64,000 bases of DNA from Boudabousia liubingyangii (GCF_001907245.1 NZ_MQSU01000004.1:124001-188000), one strand, 5' to 3'; shown: positions 53,064 to 62,223, counted from the stretch's first letter. Notes: generated by a model not told the origin, from the sequence alone. Made by a program: numbers and translations.

Positions 53064-54785
53064 TTGGAAACCGAACAGAGCAACGCATCTAAGAAACCGT
53101 CGACTCGACGCTGGTATGTGTTTACTGGTCTTGGGATTCTTCTCGTACTCTGTTTGTCCTATCTGCTATTAGCTTGGACAGCTTCAACTCGAGTGCCAGC
53201 TAAGGCACATGCACTAGGTGTTGAGATCGGGGGGATGGACGCCAAAACGGCCACCTCTACTCTGAATGAGGCGCTAGAAAAACGTAACTCTACGCCGCTT
53301 AATCTAAAAACTAAGCAGGGTAAAAGCACAGCAATAAGTGCCGACGAGCTGGATCTAAAAGTAGAAATTGAACCAGCGATTCAAAAACTAACCACCTTCA
53401 GTTTGAACCCTAAGCTTGTTTGGGCGCACTTCATGGGCATGGGAGACATCTCCCTTGAAGTTAAAGAGTCTCCTAAGGCCAAAGAAACCGTTCTTAAAAA
53501 AGTAGAAACTGAACTTGCGCAAGCTCCGCAAAACGCTCAGATCGTGATTCAGGATGGTCGCGCTCAGGTCAAAGCCGGCGTGAATGGAGAAAAGGTCGAT
53601 GCCAACGAAGCTTGGAAAACGCTGCAAGAGGCATGGCTAAGTGGCCAAAAAGAGGCCACCGTGGGCACTCAAGCCGAAGCTCCAGCTATCTCTACTGAGG
53701 CCGCGCAAAAAATCTACCAAGAAACCGCCGAGAAACTATTCGCTGGTCCGATTACCCTCCAAGTGAAGGACCAGAGCGTCACCCTAGAGCCTAAAGAACT
53801 AGCCAAATTCACCAGTTTTGTGGAAGAGGAAAAAGACGGCGCTAAAACTCTAGTAGTTAAATATGACCAGTCAGCTCTTGATGAGCTGCTTAAAGAAAAG
53901 AATCCTAAACTGCTGCCGCAGCCTAAGGATGCATACTACGTTTTCAAGAGTCTAGATGCCCCAACACTCGTGGAATCTCAGACGGGCCAACAACTAGATG
54001 CGGAGGCCTTACCCGAAGAATTAATGCGAGCAGCCTCGGCTGAAGGTCGAAAGATTGAACTCAAAACCGCCGAAAAAGCCCCGGAGCTAGATACCGAAGC
54101 GCTTAAGAAACTAGGCATCAAGGAAATCGTTGCCGAGTTCTCTACTCCTTACCCTTCGGAGCCAGGTCGCGACCAAAACCTACGCGTTAGCATGGAGCGA
54201 ATTACGGGCAAACTAGTAAAACCCGATGAGGTTTTCTCTCTCGAAGCTGCCCTAGGCCCGATCACTAAAGAAGCCGGCTTTACCGAAGCAGGCGTGATTT
54301 CTGATGGCATGCATATTGATGCTTTAGGCGGCGGTTTATCTCAAAGCTGCGTAACCACCCTAAATGCGGCTTTCTTTGCTGGCTTAGATATCTTGGAACA
54401 CAAGCCTCACTCGCAATACCTGCGCCGCTACCCGATGGGACGTGAATGTACGCTTTGGAGTGGGGTACTAGACCTCAAGGTTAAGAACAATACTCCCCAC
54501 GGTATCCTCTTCCAAGGGTTTTTAAAAGACGGTAAGATGACGGTCCGCGTCTGGTCCACCAAGTATTGGGATGTTAAAGAGAGCACTTCTGAAAAGACCG
54601 ATATCGTGCCTCCTAAGACCGAATACCGGACTGAACGAAACTGCGAGCCCTCAGGCGCCGGCAACTCGGGCTTTACTGTCTCAGTTGATCGGGAAATCAC
54701 CCACGATGGGAAAAAGGGAAAGCCCCTACATTGGACTTGGACCTACAAGCCAGCTAACCAAATTGTTTGTGGCCCTAAGCCCTAA
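53064..54785 (+). CDS. VanW family protein with peptidoglycan-binding-like domains
   Basis: 573 residues. Starts with TTG at 53064, supported by GGAGGT 6 bases upstream. One N-terminal membrane anchor (WYVFTGLGILLVLCLSYLLLAW, about 14-38), then an extracellular part with two PG_binding_4-like units (about 45-165 and 200-330: Lys/Glu-rich, 'TSTLNEALEKRNSTPLNLKTKQGK') and a C-terminal VanW domain (about 355-500: NLRVSMERITGKLVKPDEVFSL, GGGLSQSCVTTLNAAFFAGL, HSQYLRRYPMGREC). Found in many actinobacteria and clostridia; molecular role unknown, thought to act at the wall. The name comes from a vancomycin-resistance gene cluster but does not imply resistance. Confidence 0.88.
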   Translation: METEQSNASKKPSTRRWYVFTGLGILLVLCLSYLLLAWTASTRVPAKAHALGVEIGGMDAKTATSTLNEALEKRNSTPLNLKTKQGKSTAISADELDLKVEIEPAIQKLTTFSLNPKLVWAHFMGMGDISLEVKESPKAKETVLKKVETELAQAPQNAQIVIQDGRAQVKAGVNGEKVDANEAWKTLQEAWLSGQKEATVGTQAEAPAISTEAAQKIYQETAEKLFAGPITLQVKDQSVTLEPKELAKFTSFVEEEKDGAKTLVVKYDQSALDELLKEKNPKLLPQPKDAYYVFKSLDAPTLVESQTGQQLDAEALPEELMRAASAEGRKIELKTAEKAPELDTEALKKLGIKEIVAEFSTPYPSEPGRDQNLRVSMERITGKLVKPDEVFSLEAALGPITKEAGFTEAGVISDGMHIDALGGGLSQSCVTTLNAAFFAGLDILEHKPHSQYLRRYPMGRECTLWSGVLDLKVKNNTPHGILFQGFLKDGKMTVRVWSTKYWDVKESTSEKTDIVPPKTEYRTERNCEPSGAGNSGFTVSVDREITHDGKKGKPLHWTWTYKPANQIVCGPKP

Positions 54786-54889
54786 TGCGCTTTTCTTCCA
54801 CCCTCGGGGCGCAGCCATCGGCAGCGGCTACCCCGATCTTAGGAAGCTAGTTGTATTATTAGATTTAAAGATTTTAAGGAAGGAAGCTA

Positions 54890-55237
54890 ATGACCTACGT
54901 AATTGCGCAACCTTGTGTTGACGTCAAAGACCGTGCCTGCGTTGCTGAATGCCCAGTCGATTGCATTTACGAGGGCGCTCGTACCCTTTACATTCACCCA
55001 GACGAATGCGTAGACTGTGGCGCTTGTGAGCCGGTATGCCCGACCGAGGCAATCTACTATGAGGATGACGTGCCGGAAGAATGGTCGGATTACTACCGCG
55101 CCAATGTTGACTTCTTCAAGGACCTAGGCAGCCCCGGCGGTGCCTTCAATACTGGCGTTCTAGATTTCGATGACCCCATGATCGCCGCTCTTCCGCCGCA
55201 GAACGAAGAATATCGTCAAGAACACGGGCTGGACTAA
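54890..55237 (+). CDS. fdxA: 7Fe ferredoxin (3Fe-4S/4Fe-4S)
   Basis: Small electron carrier of the cytoplasm. 115 residues with eight cysteines: Cys9, Cys17, Cys21, Cys25 in the first half and Cys40, Cys43, Cys46, Cys50 (ECVDCGACEPVCPTEAI) in the second. Spacing Cys9-x7-Cys17 fits the 3Fe-4S site of actinobacterial FdxA/FdxC. The C-terminal half (WSDYYRANVDFFKDLGSPGGA) is the usual extension. AAGGAAGG precedes the ATG. The dapC gene follows after 30 bases, the same order as in mycobacteria. Confidence 0.96.
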   Translation: MTYVIAQPCVDVKDRACVAECPVDCIYEGARTLYIHPDECVDCGACEPVCPTEAIYYEDDVPEEWSDYYRANVDFFKDLGSPGGAFNTGVLDFDDPMIAALPPQNEEYRQEHGLD

Positions 55238-55267
55238 ATCAGCTTTATTTAAGGAACAAGAGTTAAC

Positions 55268-56410
55268 GTGAAACGACCTTTGAGCGAGCGAGAGCTGAAT
55301 CTACCGTCATTTCCCTGGGATTCGTTGAAGCCGTTCCAAGAGCAGGCCGAACAACATCCAGATGGGATTATTAATCTCTCGGTGGGAAGTCCCGTAGATC
55401 CTACGCCCGAGGTCGCCCAGCAGGCACTTTCAGCCCACGCCAACTACCCAAACTACCCGCCGGCAATCGGTAGCCCCGAACTTCGACAGGCCCTAATGGC
55501 CTGGGCAAAGAATCGGAATCTTGGTCTCAGTGCCGACAATCCGCCCTTGCCTACGGTGGGTTCTAAAGAGGCCGTGGCGCTAATTCCCGGTCAGCTCGGT
55601 ATTGAACCAGGGGACCGGGTACTAATTCCTGACTGCGCCTACCCAACCTATGAAATCTCTGCTTTGCTAGCTGGTGCTGAGCCCATTTCAGTCGGTCCGG
55701 ATCCCAGCACTTGGCCCGAAGCAGAGCTGGCTTGGATTAACTATCCTGCGAACCCGACCGGCTATGTCGCATCGATTGCTCAGATGCGTGAGATCGTTGC
55801 TTGGGCACGTGAACATCAGGCGGTAGTAATCGCTGACGAATGCTATGCCACCCTTGCTTGGGAAGTCCCCGAGGCTGGTCCCGAGGGCGTGCCTTCACTT
55901 CTAGACCCGCGGGTTACGGATGGTGACAATACCGGCCTATTAATCTTGTATTCGGTTTCGAAAGAAGCCAATTTTGCGGGATACCGCGCAGCTCTAGTCG
56001 CGGGAGACAAAAAACTGATGGCTCGCCTCACCGAGGTGCGAAAGCATTCCGGTTTGATGGTTCCAGGCCCAGTACAGGCTGCTTTCGCGCAGGTTTTAAC
56101 CGACCGTTCCCATGTGGAAGTGCAAAAGGCTCGTTACGCGCGTCGCCGGGAAATCCTCCGGGAAGCTCTTCTAGCTGCCGGTTACGAAGTTGACCCAGAG
56201 AGTCGCGCTGGACTCTATCTGTGGGTTAGCAAGGCTGGGGTAACAGACGCTTGGGAATTGGTTGCCGAGTTTGCTAAAGCCGGCATTCTAGTTGCCCCGG
56301 GAGCTTTCTACGGTACCGGCTCGGAGACCCTGCGTCACGTACGAATTGCTTTGACTACCACTGATGAGCGTATGGCCCAAGTGCCCAACCGTTTAGTGGC
56401 TCAGAGGTAA
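55268..56410 (+). CDS. dapC: Succinyldiaminopimelate transaminase DapC
   Basis: PLP enzyme of the lysine/diaminopimelate pathway that transaminates N-succinyl-2-amino-6-ketopimelate. 380 residues, class I/II aminotransferase fold. Seen: NLSVGSPVDPTPEVAQQAL, SKEAVALIPGQLGI, DCAYPTYEISALLAGAE, INYPANPTGYVAS, VIADECYATLAWE, PLP lysine in YSVSKEANFAGYRAALVAG, and the C-terminal Arg in RHVRIALTTTDERM. The call DapC rather than another aminotransferase rests on the adjacent ferredoxin gene and overall likeness to actinobacterial DapC. GTG start with AAGGAAC upstream. Confidence 0.9.
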   Translation: MKRPLSERELNLPSFPWDSLKPFQEQAEQHPDGIINLSVGSPVDPTPEVAQQALSAHANYPNYPPAIGSPELRQALMAWAKNRNLGLSADNPPLPTVGSKEAVALIPGQLGIEPGDRVLIPDCAYPTYEISALLAGAEPISVGPDPSTWPEAELAWINYPANPTGYVASIAQMREIVAWAREHQAVVIADECYATLAWEVPEAGPEGVPSLLDPRVTDGDNTGLLILYSVSKEANFAGYRAALVAGDKKLMARLTEVRKHSGLMVPGPVQAAFAQVLTDRSHVEVQKARYARRREILREALLAAGYEVDPESRAGLYLWVSKAGVTDAWELVAEFAKAGILVAPGAFYGTGSETLRHVRIALTTTDERMAQVPNRLVAQR

Positions 56411-56490
56411 AGACCTTCCCTACTGCTTGATCGTAGAGAGCAGCTAAAGCCTTCGAGGCTAGCGCGCTCAGGCTTGCAATAACCCTGGCT

Positions 56491-57225
56491 TCAGCGTGCC
56501 CAAAAGTAGTGCCACTGTAAGCCGGCCGCATAGGTCATCATTCGTAGTAGTGGGAGCGAAATCCCCACCACGGAATGAGGATCTCCCGTTAAACCGTCGA
56601 TAAAGGCACCGCCTAAACCATCGATCGTAAAAGCACCAGCTACTTTTAGCGGTTCCTTACTTTCAATGTAAGCCTCTAGATCGCTATCTGAAATATGTCC
56701 GAATTCGACTCCGGTAAAGGCTGCCGCCGTAAGCTCTAGAGCATTCTTTGGGGTTCGTATCTGCTCAATTGGTGTGAAACCAGTGGGGAGTGCGCTATCT
56801 GCCTGCGGGACCGAGCTACCTAAGGCTAGTGCGGCCTGATTAAAGAATAGAGCGTGCCCGGTGTAGAGAGTGCCGCTGCGTCCTCTTTGCTGCTGCCAGC
56901 GTTGTTCAGCTTTATGTGGTTGATGAGGTTTACCCTGCAAGACCCCGTCAAGGAAAAGCATGGAGTCGGCACCGATCACCGCAGTAGGGGTGGAAGAGTC
57001 TGCAATCTGGAGACGATGGGCTACCTCGTTGGCCTTAGCTTGAGCCAGTAGTGTTACGGTTTCGGCAGGCGAAAGGTCAGTGGCAGCGGCTAAAAGCGCA
57101 TCCTCGTCAACCTCAGAAATTTCAACCGTTGGCTGGATTCCGGCATTTTCTAGGGTATTGAGACGCGCGGGAGAAGCGGAAGCTAAAACCAAGTTTATGG
57201 AAAAGGTACCTTTTTTATGTGTCAT
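56491..57225 (-). CDS. Maf family nucleoside triphosphate pyrophosphatase
   Basis: House-cleaning enzyme that hydrolyses non-canonical or excess dNTP/NTP (dTTP, UTP, m7GTP type). 244 residues, longer than the usual 190-210 because of an insert near 135-165 (SSVPQADSALPTGFTPIEQI) in the middle. Seen: LVLASASPARLNTLENAG (substrate loop), VIGADSMLFLDGVLQGKPHQPHKAEQRWQQQRGRSGTLYTGHAL with the catalytic Asp and Lys, and AGAFTIDGLGGAFIDGLTGDPHSVVGISLPLL. Start codon is only 28 bases from that of the divergent cyclase gene. Confidence 0.92.
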   Translation of the reverse strand: MTHKKGTFSINLVLASASPARLNTLENAGIQPTVEISEVDEDALLAAATDLSPAETVTLLAQAKANEVAHRLQIADSSTPTAVIGADSMLFLDGVLQGKPHQPHKAEQRWQQQRGRSGTLYTGHALFFNQAALALGSSVPQADSALPTGFTPIEQIRTPKNALELTAAAFTGVEFGHISDSDLEAYIESKEPLKVAGAFTIDGLGGAFIDGLTGDPHSVVGISLPLLRMMTYAAGLQWHYFWAR

Positions 57226-57241
57226 ACTTCCTATTTTGGCC

Positions 57242-57247
57242 TAGAAT
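57242..57247 (+). promoter_or_regulatory. Leaderless-type -10 box of the cyclase gene
   Basis: TAGAAT, then 6 bases (AGTGTC), then the GTG at 57254. A matching -35 would fall on the start codon of maf. Confidence 0.65.
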
Positions 57248-57253
57248 AGTGTC

Positions 57254-58330
57254 GTGAGCCAAAGTTTTGACGAAATTAACGCCTCGGAGATGCGTGCGTC
57301 CCGCACCCATCCCGAGTCTACAATTGCGCAATTACAGAAGCTCCTAATCGGTGGAGAAAAACGTTACACGCTGGCTGAATTAGCCGAGCAAGCCCAAGTT
57401 ACGGAACAGGTAGCAGCCGATTTTTGGCGCGCAATGGGTTTCGCCGATACCCACCCCGATCAGCGAATCTTCACTAATGAGGATGTAGCCGCACTAGTTG
57501 ACGCCCAACAGTTGCTGGCGTCGAAGGTCATCGATGAGAGTACCTTAATCTCAATGCTGCGAGCCCACAGCTATATCTCTGATCGTCTGGCCCTTTGGCA
57601 AGTTGAGGCGCTAGTAGAAGACCGTGCCCGACGGTTGGCCTTAGATGATACTTCCGCCCGTCTGGTCATGCTTGACCACATGCGAATGGTGCAGCCCCTT
57701 TTGGAAAAGCAAACCATCTACGCGATGCGTCGCCATCTCTACTCACTTTTGGAACGTACCGACGCTGAATATGCCCGCCGAGGACGCGATGAATATGCTC
57801 CCAATCGCTATCCGCTGCGTCGTTCCCTAGGCTTTGTCGATATGGTTTCTTACACTTCGACTTCAGCTCGCCTTGGACCCATGGCCTTGGCTCGTCTAAT
57901 TAAGAAATTCGAATACCTAGCGCGAGATGTAATCACCTCTCGCGGGGCGCGAATCGTAAAGAATATTGGTGACGCGGTCTTTTATATTGCCGATGACCTT
58001 CAGACGGCAGCCGACGTAGTTTGCGCCTTAGTCGAAAGATTTAACGCCTCGGAAGATATCCTGCCGGTCCGTGCCTCCCTTGTGGAAGGCTATGTGGTAT
58101 CTCGCTCTGGTGACGTTTTTGGGCCGCCGGTGAATCTTGCTTCGCGACTGGTCGATTCTGCGCCACAGGGAGGGGTCTGTCTCGACGCGCAAACGGCGCA
58201 GGCAATTGAAGCTGCCGGTTGGGGAGAGGAATATTACCTTCGAGAGATCGAACCCTTACCAATGCAAGGTTTAGGTATTGTCGAACGGTACCTGCTCAAC
58301 AGACGTAATACGATTACCCCTAGTGTGTAA
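57254..58330 (+). CDS. Class III adenylate/guanylate cyclase with N-terminal MerR-like regulatory domain
   Basis: Makes cAMP (or cGMP). 358 residues, no membrane segment, so cytoplasmic. Residues about 35-90 look like a MerR-type winged helix (RYTLAELAEQAQVTEQVAADFWRAMG ... RIFTNEDVAALVDAQQLL), then a helical linker, then the cyclase domain 190-350. Catalytic set by position: metal Asp196 (GFVDMVSYTS), base-specifying Lys236 and metal Asp240 (RIVKNIGDAVFY), Asn294 and Arg298 (GPPVNLASRLV). All key residues are present, so it should be active. Architecture resembles the autoinhibited mycobacterial cyclases such as Rv1264. GTG start without ribosome binding site. A two-component pair follows 37 bases downstream. 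Confidence 0.9.
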   Translation: MSQSFDEINASEMRASRTHPESTIAQLQKLLIGGEKRYTLAELAEQAQVTEQVAADFWRAMGFADTHPDQRIFTNEDVAALVDAQQLLASKVIDESTLISMLRAHSYISDRLALWQVEALVEDRARRLALDDTSARLVMLDHMRMVQPLLEKQTIYAMRRHLYSLLERTDAEYARRGRDEYAPNRYPLRRSLGFVDMVSYTSTSARLGPMALARLIKKFEYLARDVITSRGARIVKNIGDAVFYIADDLQTAADVVCALVERFNASEDILPVRASLVEGYVVSRSGDVFGPPVNLASRLVDSAPQGGVCLDAQTAQAIEAAGWGEEYYLREIEPLPMQGLGIVERYLLNRRNTITPSV

Positions 58331-58332
58331 AG

Positions 58333-58361
58333 TGGACGTAAAGCGGACCTAGCGATAATAT
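58333..58361 (+). promoter_or_regulatory. Leaderless promoter of the response-regulator gene
   Basis: -10 TAATAT (58356-58361), then 6 bases (CTAGGT), then the GTG at 58368. A weak -35 TGGACG (58333-58338) sits 17 bases upstream. Confidence 0.65.
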
Positions 58362-58367
58362 CTAGGT

Positions 58368-59051
58368 GTGAGTAAAGTTTTATTAGTCGAAGACGATATT
58401 GCCATTCGTGAACCGCTCGCCCGAGCTTTACAGCGAGAAGGCTATACGGTCGTTTCCCATGAGACTGGCGCTAGTGCTTTAGAGGACGTCGCAGATTGCG
58501 ATCTAGTGGTCCTCGATCTGGGCCTGCCAGATATGGATGGTCTTGATGTAGCACGTCAGATTCGTGCACGTGGCCTTGGGCTTCCGATTCTGATCTTGAC
58601 CGCTCGTACCGAAGAAGTCGATATGGTCGTCGGGCTAGACGCCGGTGCGGATGACTATGTGACTAAACCTTTCCGCTTGGCTGAACTTATGGCCCGCGTT
58701 CGGGCTCTACTGCGCCGCTCAGTTACCGACGAAGCGGTACCTTCAGATCTTTCCTGCCAAGACATTCATATTGATATGGCAGCACACCGTGCCTACCAGG
58801 GCAATCAAGAACTACAGTTAACCGCCAAGGAGTTTGATCTACTAGCATTGCTAATCTCCGAAGCTGGGAACGTCGTCTCCCGGGAGGTGCTAATGCGCAA
58901 GGTCTGGTCGACCGATCCGAATAGCTCCTCCAAGACGCTCGATATGCATATCTCTTGGCTACGTAAAAAGCTAGCAGATGAGGCCTCTCAGCCGAAGTAC
59001 ATCTCGACGGTTCGAGGCATGGGCTTCCGCTTCGAAGAGAATCCTATCTAA
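58368..59051 (+). CDS. OmpR/PhoB-type response regulator
   Basis: DNA-binding output of a two-component system. 227 residues. Receiver domain with Asp9/Asp10, phospho-acceptor Asp50 (VVLDLGLPDMDG), Thr78 and Lys100 (DDYVTKPF), followed by a winged helix (about 130-225: LTAKEFDLLALLISEAGNVVSREVLMRKVW ... LDMHISWLRKKLADE, ISTVRGMGFRFEE). All phosphorylation residues are intact. The kinase gene starts 7 bases after the stop. The signal and targets cannot be read from sequence. Confidence 0.96.
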   Translation: MSKVLLVEDDIAIREPLARALQREGYTVVSHETGASALEDVADCDLVVLDLGLPDMDGLDVARQIRARGLGLPILILTARTEEVDMVVGLDAGADDYVTKPFRLAELMARVRALLRRSVTDEAVPSDLSCQDIHIDMAAHRAYQGNQELQLTAKEFDLLALLISEAGNVVSREVLMRKVWSTDPNSSSKTLDMHISWLRKKLADEASQPKYISTVRGMGFRFEENPI

Positions 59052-59058
59052 GTGATCG

Positions 59059-60426
59059 ATGGCTAAACGCCGAAATCGTAGTAACCCCGCTGTGAAACGT
59101 TCGCAGCGGGGCACTTCTATCCAACACTTCGCCGTCCGCATGACTGTCGGGGCAGTGTTCTTTGCAGTGGCCATGTTCGCGATCCCGACGGCCTTCTTCT
59201 CTTCCTTGCTGCTGTGGCGCAATGAGCAGTATTCATTCGAACTGCAAATGGACGCACTAGCAAAAGTCTTAAACTCTTCCTCCCGGAATATCTTCCGCGA
59301 AGAAATCTGGTTAAACAACTGGCATGCTGACGCCACCCGCCCAGTAGGTTATCTGCAAATCTACGAAGGGAACCATACTATTGCTCACGTGGGTAGCCCC
59401 TTGGGATTCCCCCATGTCGACGTCTCCAAAGCCCTAGGCGATGGCTCAGTCCTATATGCTCAACGTGATGCCACTTCAGTCCTGCGCTGGATCATTCTAG
59501 CGAACGTCTTGGTGATTGTGGGCGCTGCCGTTCTATTGGCTATTAGCTACCTGTTGGCCAAGCGGGCCGCGCGAGTGATTTCTGCCCCAATGATTTTCCT
59601 AGCCGCCCAAGCAGAACAGCTAGGGTCGGGACAAATTCGTGGCCGGGCACAGCAGTCCGGGATCGAAGAAATCGACCTAGTGCAGGCCGAGTTGGCCCGC
59701 ACCTCTGAACGAATGGCAGCCCGAATCGCAGCCGAACGTCAATTCTCTCGCGATGTCTCCCACCAGGTACGTACGCCGCTTACGGCCTTAACCTTAAGAC
59801 TTGAAGAACTCGATTACCTTAATCAAGATCCGGAGTTAACCCCCGAAATTCAAGGCTGCCTATCCCAAACGGAACGCCTAGCAGAAGTTATCGAAGTACT
59901 ACTAAAACAATCTTCCAAGCGCGGAGGCGGCAGTGGACAAAGCATCTCGATTCTTGAAATCTTCTCCCCGCTAAGAGAAGAGTGGGAAGAGGTCTTTGCT
60001 CGCAAGCAACGTACGCTAGCTTTCCAAGATGACTCACAGGGCAATGTTATGGCTACCCCGGCGGTAATCAGCCAGATTTTGGCGACCCTGCTAGAAAACT
60101 CCCTTGCATACGGTGCGGGTGTGACTCGAGTCCACGCCCACGGCGCTAAAGATGGAAAAGCCTTTATCATCGACGTTAGCGACGAGGGAGAAGGCGTTGA
60201 AGACGAGATCGCCGAAAAGATCTTCGAAAAAGGTTTTTCTGGTCGAGGTTCTTCCGGTCTGGGGCTAGGCATCGCCGCAGAACTAGTAGCCGCAGACGGG
60301 GGAAGCCTAACGCTCTATACCCGCCGGCCACCCACCTTCCGGGTTTCCCTACAGGCAGCTCCCAGCTCCCTGAAGGAAAAAGGTGCCTTTATTGTCTCTG
60401 GAAGACGCCGTTCACACCTCACCTAA
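59059..60426 (+). CDS. Sensor histidine kinase
   Basis: 455 residues. Basic N terminus, first membrane segment about 28-52 (VGAVFFAVAMFAIPTAFFSSLLLW), a short extracellular sensor region of about 90 residues, second membrane segment about 143-165, HAMP-like linker, then dimerisation domain with His235 in FSRDVSHQVRTPLTALTLRLEEL, and the ATP-binding domain with N-box TLLENSLAYG, G1 DVSDEGEGVEDE, F-box EKGFSGRGSS and G2 SSGLGLGIAAELV. Partner of the response regulator just upstream, with translational coupling likely because no ribosome binding site stands before the ATG. The signal is unknown. Confidence 0.95.
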   Translation: MAKRRNRSNPAVKRSQRGTSIQHFAVRMTVGAVFFAVAMFAIPTAFFSSLLLWRNEQYSFELQMDALAKVLNSSSRNIFREEIWLNNWHADATRPVGYLQIYEGNHTIAHVGSPLGFPHVDVSKALGDGSVLYAQRDATSVLRWIILANVLVIVGAAVLLAISYLLAKRAARVISAPMIFLAAQAEQLGSGQIRGRAQQSGIEEIDLVQAELARTSERMAARIAAERQFSRDVSHQVRTPLTALTLRLEELDYLNQDPELTPEIQGCLSQTERLAEVIEVLLKQSSKRGGGSGQSISILEIFSPLREEWEEVFARKQRTLAFQDDSQGNVMATPAVISQILATLLENSLAYGAGVTRVHAHGAKDGKAFIIDVSDEGEGVEDEIAEKIFEKGFSGRGSSGLGLGIAAELVAADGGSLTLYTRRPPTFRVSLQAAPSSLKEKGAFIVSGRRRSHLT

Positions 60427-60448
60427 GTCTCCGTTACCCTCAACCTGT

Positions 60449-60464
60449 TCATGTCCCGACATGA
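60449..60464. promoter_or_regulatory. Operator-like palindrome upstream of purK
   Basis: Perfect 7-bp arms TCATGTC and GACATGA around CC, ending 53 bases before the purK -10 box and 23 bases after the kinase stop. Could be a repressor or activator site; it might also act as a weak terminator hairpin. Confidence 0.35.
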
Positions 60465-60517
60465 CCTTCTCGGGTTCTAGCGGCAGCTTGAATTGGGCAG
60501 AAACACAGGCCTTTTGA

Positions 60518-60523
60518 TAGGCT
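60518..60523 (+). promoter_or_regulatory. Leaderless-type -10 box of purK
   Basis: TAGGCT, then 7 bases (AAGCCCC), then the GTG at 60531; no ribosome binding site. Confidence 0.55.
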
Positions 60524-60530
60524 AAGCCCC

Positions 60531-61694
60531 GTGACTACCTATCATGTAAGCGTCTTGGGTGGCGGACAACTGGCCCGAATGATGCAACAAGCAGCAATTA
60601 GTCTTGATATTGAGCTTAAGGTTCTAGCTGAAGCCCCTGATGGCTCTGCAGCTAAAGTAGTTCCCACCGCGCCCGTTGGTGACTGCCGCGTAATTGATGA
60701 CGTGCAAGCAGTCCTTGCTGAGCCTTTAGATGTCATTACTTTTGAGCACGAACACGTACCAGACCCGGTACTTAAGGAAATCCAAAAGCACTATCCGGTG
60801 CGACCTCGTCCAGAAGCCCTAATCTACGCGCAAGACAAACTAGAAATGCGCCAGAAGATCGCCGAACTGGGGCTACCGGTACCCGCCTTTAAAGCCATCG
60901 AAACAAACTCAGAGCTGGAAACTTTTATTGACCAATATGGTCCCGAGGTAGTCGTAAAAACTACCCGAGGGGGTTACGACGGCAAAGGCGTCAGAGTAGT
61001 CAGTCAAGCATCCGACATTGCCGATTGGCTAAGCCAGGACTACGGTTTGATCGCAGAACAAAAAATCAACTTCAGCCGTGAACTAGCCGTACTGGTCGCT
61101 CGCCGACCCTCAGGTGAAACTGAAGTGGCTGGGCAAAAACGAGCTGGCGAAATGAAGTGCTGGCCCATCACCCAAACTGAACAGCGGGACGGAGTCTGCT
61201 ACAGTGCCATCGCTCCCGCCCCAAACCTCGATCCAAAGGTTGCCGAAAAAGCGCTCGAAGCAGCCCAGATTATTGCCGCCGAACTAGACGTTACTGGGGT
61301 CCTAGCAGTTGAAATGTTCCTCTGCGATGATGAGGGTACTTTCTATATCAACGAACTAGCCATGCGCCCCCACAACTCTGGACACTGGACCATCGATGGA
61401 GCACATACCAGTCAGTTTGCACAGCACCTGCGGGCTGTTTTGGATCTACCCCTGACTTCTCCAGAACTGTCCTGTGGCACTGCCGTGATGGTAAATCTAC
61501 TGGGATCCAACTTGGTTGACCCGGCTGCCGCAATTGGCCAGGTCGCTCAAGTAGCGCCAGAAGCCCGCGTCCATCTCTACGGAAAAGGCGTACGACCTGG
61601 CCGAAAGCTCGGTCATGTGACTGTAACCGGCACCGACTACCAAAGCTGCCTCGAACAGGCAGAACGCGCCGTTAATGTATTGAAAGGTAACTAG
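60531..61694 (+). CDS. purK: 5-(carboxyamino)imidazole ribonucleotide synthase
   Basis: ATP-grasp enzyme of purine synthesis: carboxylates AIR with bicarbonate to N5-CAIR, the substrate of PurE encoded next. 387 residues. Seen: [136 protein letters not shown] with metal ligands, and [20 protein letters not shown] start with leaderless promoter. purE starts 4 bases after the stop. Confidence 0.97.
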   Translation: MTTYHVSVLGGGQLARMMQQAAISLDIELKVLAEAPDGSAAKVVPTAPVGDCRVIDDVQAVLAEPLDVITFEHEHVPDPVLKEIQKHYPVRPRPEALIYAQDKLEMRQKIAELGLPVPAFKAIETNSELETFIDQYGPEVVVKTTRGGYDGKGVRVVSQASDIADWLSQDYGLIAEQKINFSRELAVLVARRPSGETEVAGQKRAGEMKCWPITQTEQRDGVCYSAIAPAPNLDPKVAEKALEAAQIIAAELDVTGVLAVEMFLCDDEGTFYINELAMRPHNSGHWTIDGAHTSQFAQHLRAVLDLPLTSPELSCGTAVMVNLLGSNLVDPAAAIGQVAQVAPEARVHLYGKGVRPGRKLGHVTVTGTDYQSCLEQAERAVNVLKGN

Positions 61695-61698
61695 GCAA

Positions 61699-62184
61699 AT
61701 GACCGTCGCAATTATCATGGGATCAGACTCGGACTGGCCCGTCATGCAAGAAGCCGCAAAAATCTGTGAAGAATTTGGGGTTGAATACCAAGCAGAAGTA
61801 GTTTCGGCTCACCGCATGCCCAAAGAAATGATGGAGTGGGCCAGTACCGCCCACGAACGGGGGATCGAGGTAATTATTGCTGGTGCCGGCGGGGCAGCAC
61901 ACCTCCCCGGCATGGTAGCTTCTCTGACACCGCTACCCGTAATCGGGGTACCGGTTCCCCTTAAACACCTTGATGGCATGGATTCTCTACTCTCTATCGT
62001 GCAGATGCCCGGGGGAATCCCTGTTGCTACGGTCTCCATTGGGGGAGCGAAAAATGCGGGCCTGCTAGCCATGCGCATCCTAGGGGCCAGCGGCAAACCC
62101 GAGATTCAAAAACAGCTCCAGCAGTACGCCAAAGATCTAAACGAACTTGCAAAAGCAAAAGGACGCGCACTAGCTGACCGTTAG
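61699..62184 (+). CDS. purE: N5-carboxyaminoimidazole ribonucleotide mutase
   Basis: Class I PurE: converts N5-CAIR to CAIR in purine synthesis, working after PurK. 161 residues, full length. Seen: [29 protein letters not shown] with the catalytic His, [57 protein letters not shown]. Class I is expected where purK is present. AAAGGTAACT lies before the ATG; coupled to purK. Confidence 0.97.
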   Translation: MTVAIIMGSDSDWPVMQEAAKICEEFGVEYQAEVVSAHRMPKEMMEWASTAHERGIEVIIAGAGGAAHLPGMVASLTPLPVIGVPVPLKHLDGMDSLLSIVQMPGGIPVATVSIGGAKNAGLLAMRILGASGKPEIQKQLQQYAKDLNELAKAKGRALADR

Positions 62185-62186
62185 CG

Positions 62187-62216
62187 TTTACATCACTTTT
62201 GTGTAGGCGGTATCAT
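62187..62216 (+). promoter_or_regulatory. Leaderless promoter of galE
   Basis: -35 TTTACA (62187-62192), 18-base spacer, -10 TATCAT (62211-62216), then 7 bases, then the ATG at 62224; no ribosome binding site. Confidence 0.7.
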
Positions 62217-62223
62217 ATTTAAT

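Noticed and set aside
53064-54785. VanW gene as a sign of vancomycin resistance
   Set aside because: VanW domains are widespread in glycopeptide-sensitive bacteria and no vanHAX-type genes are in the window.
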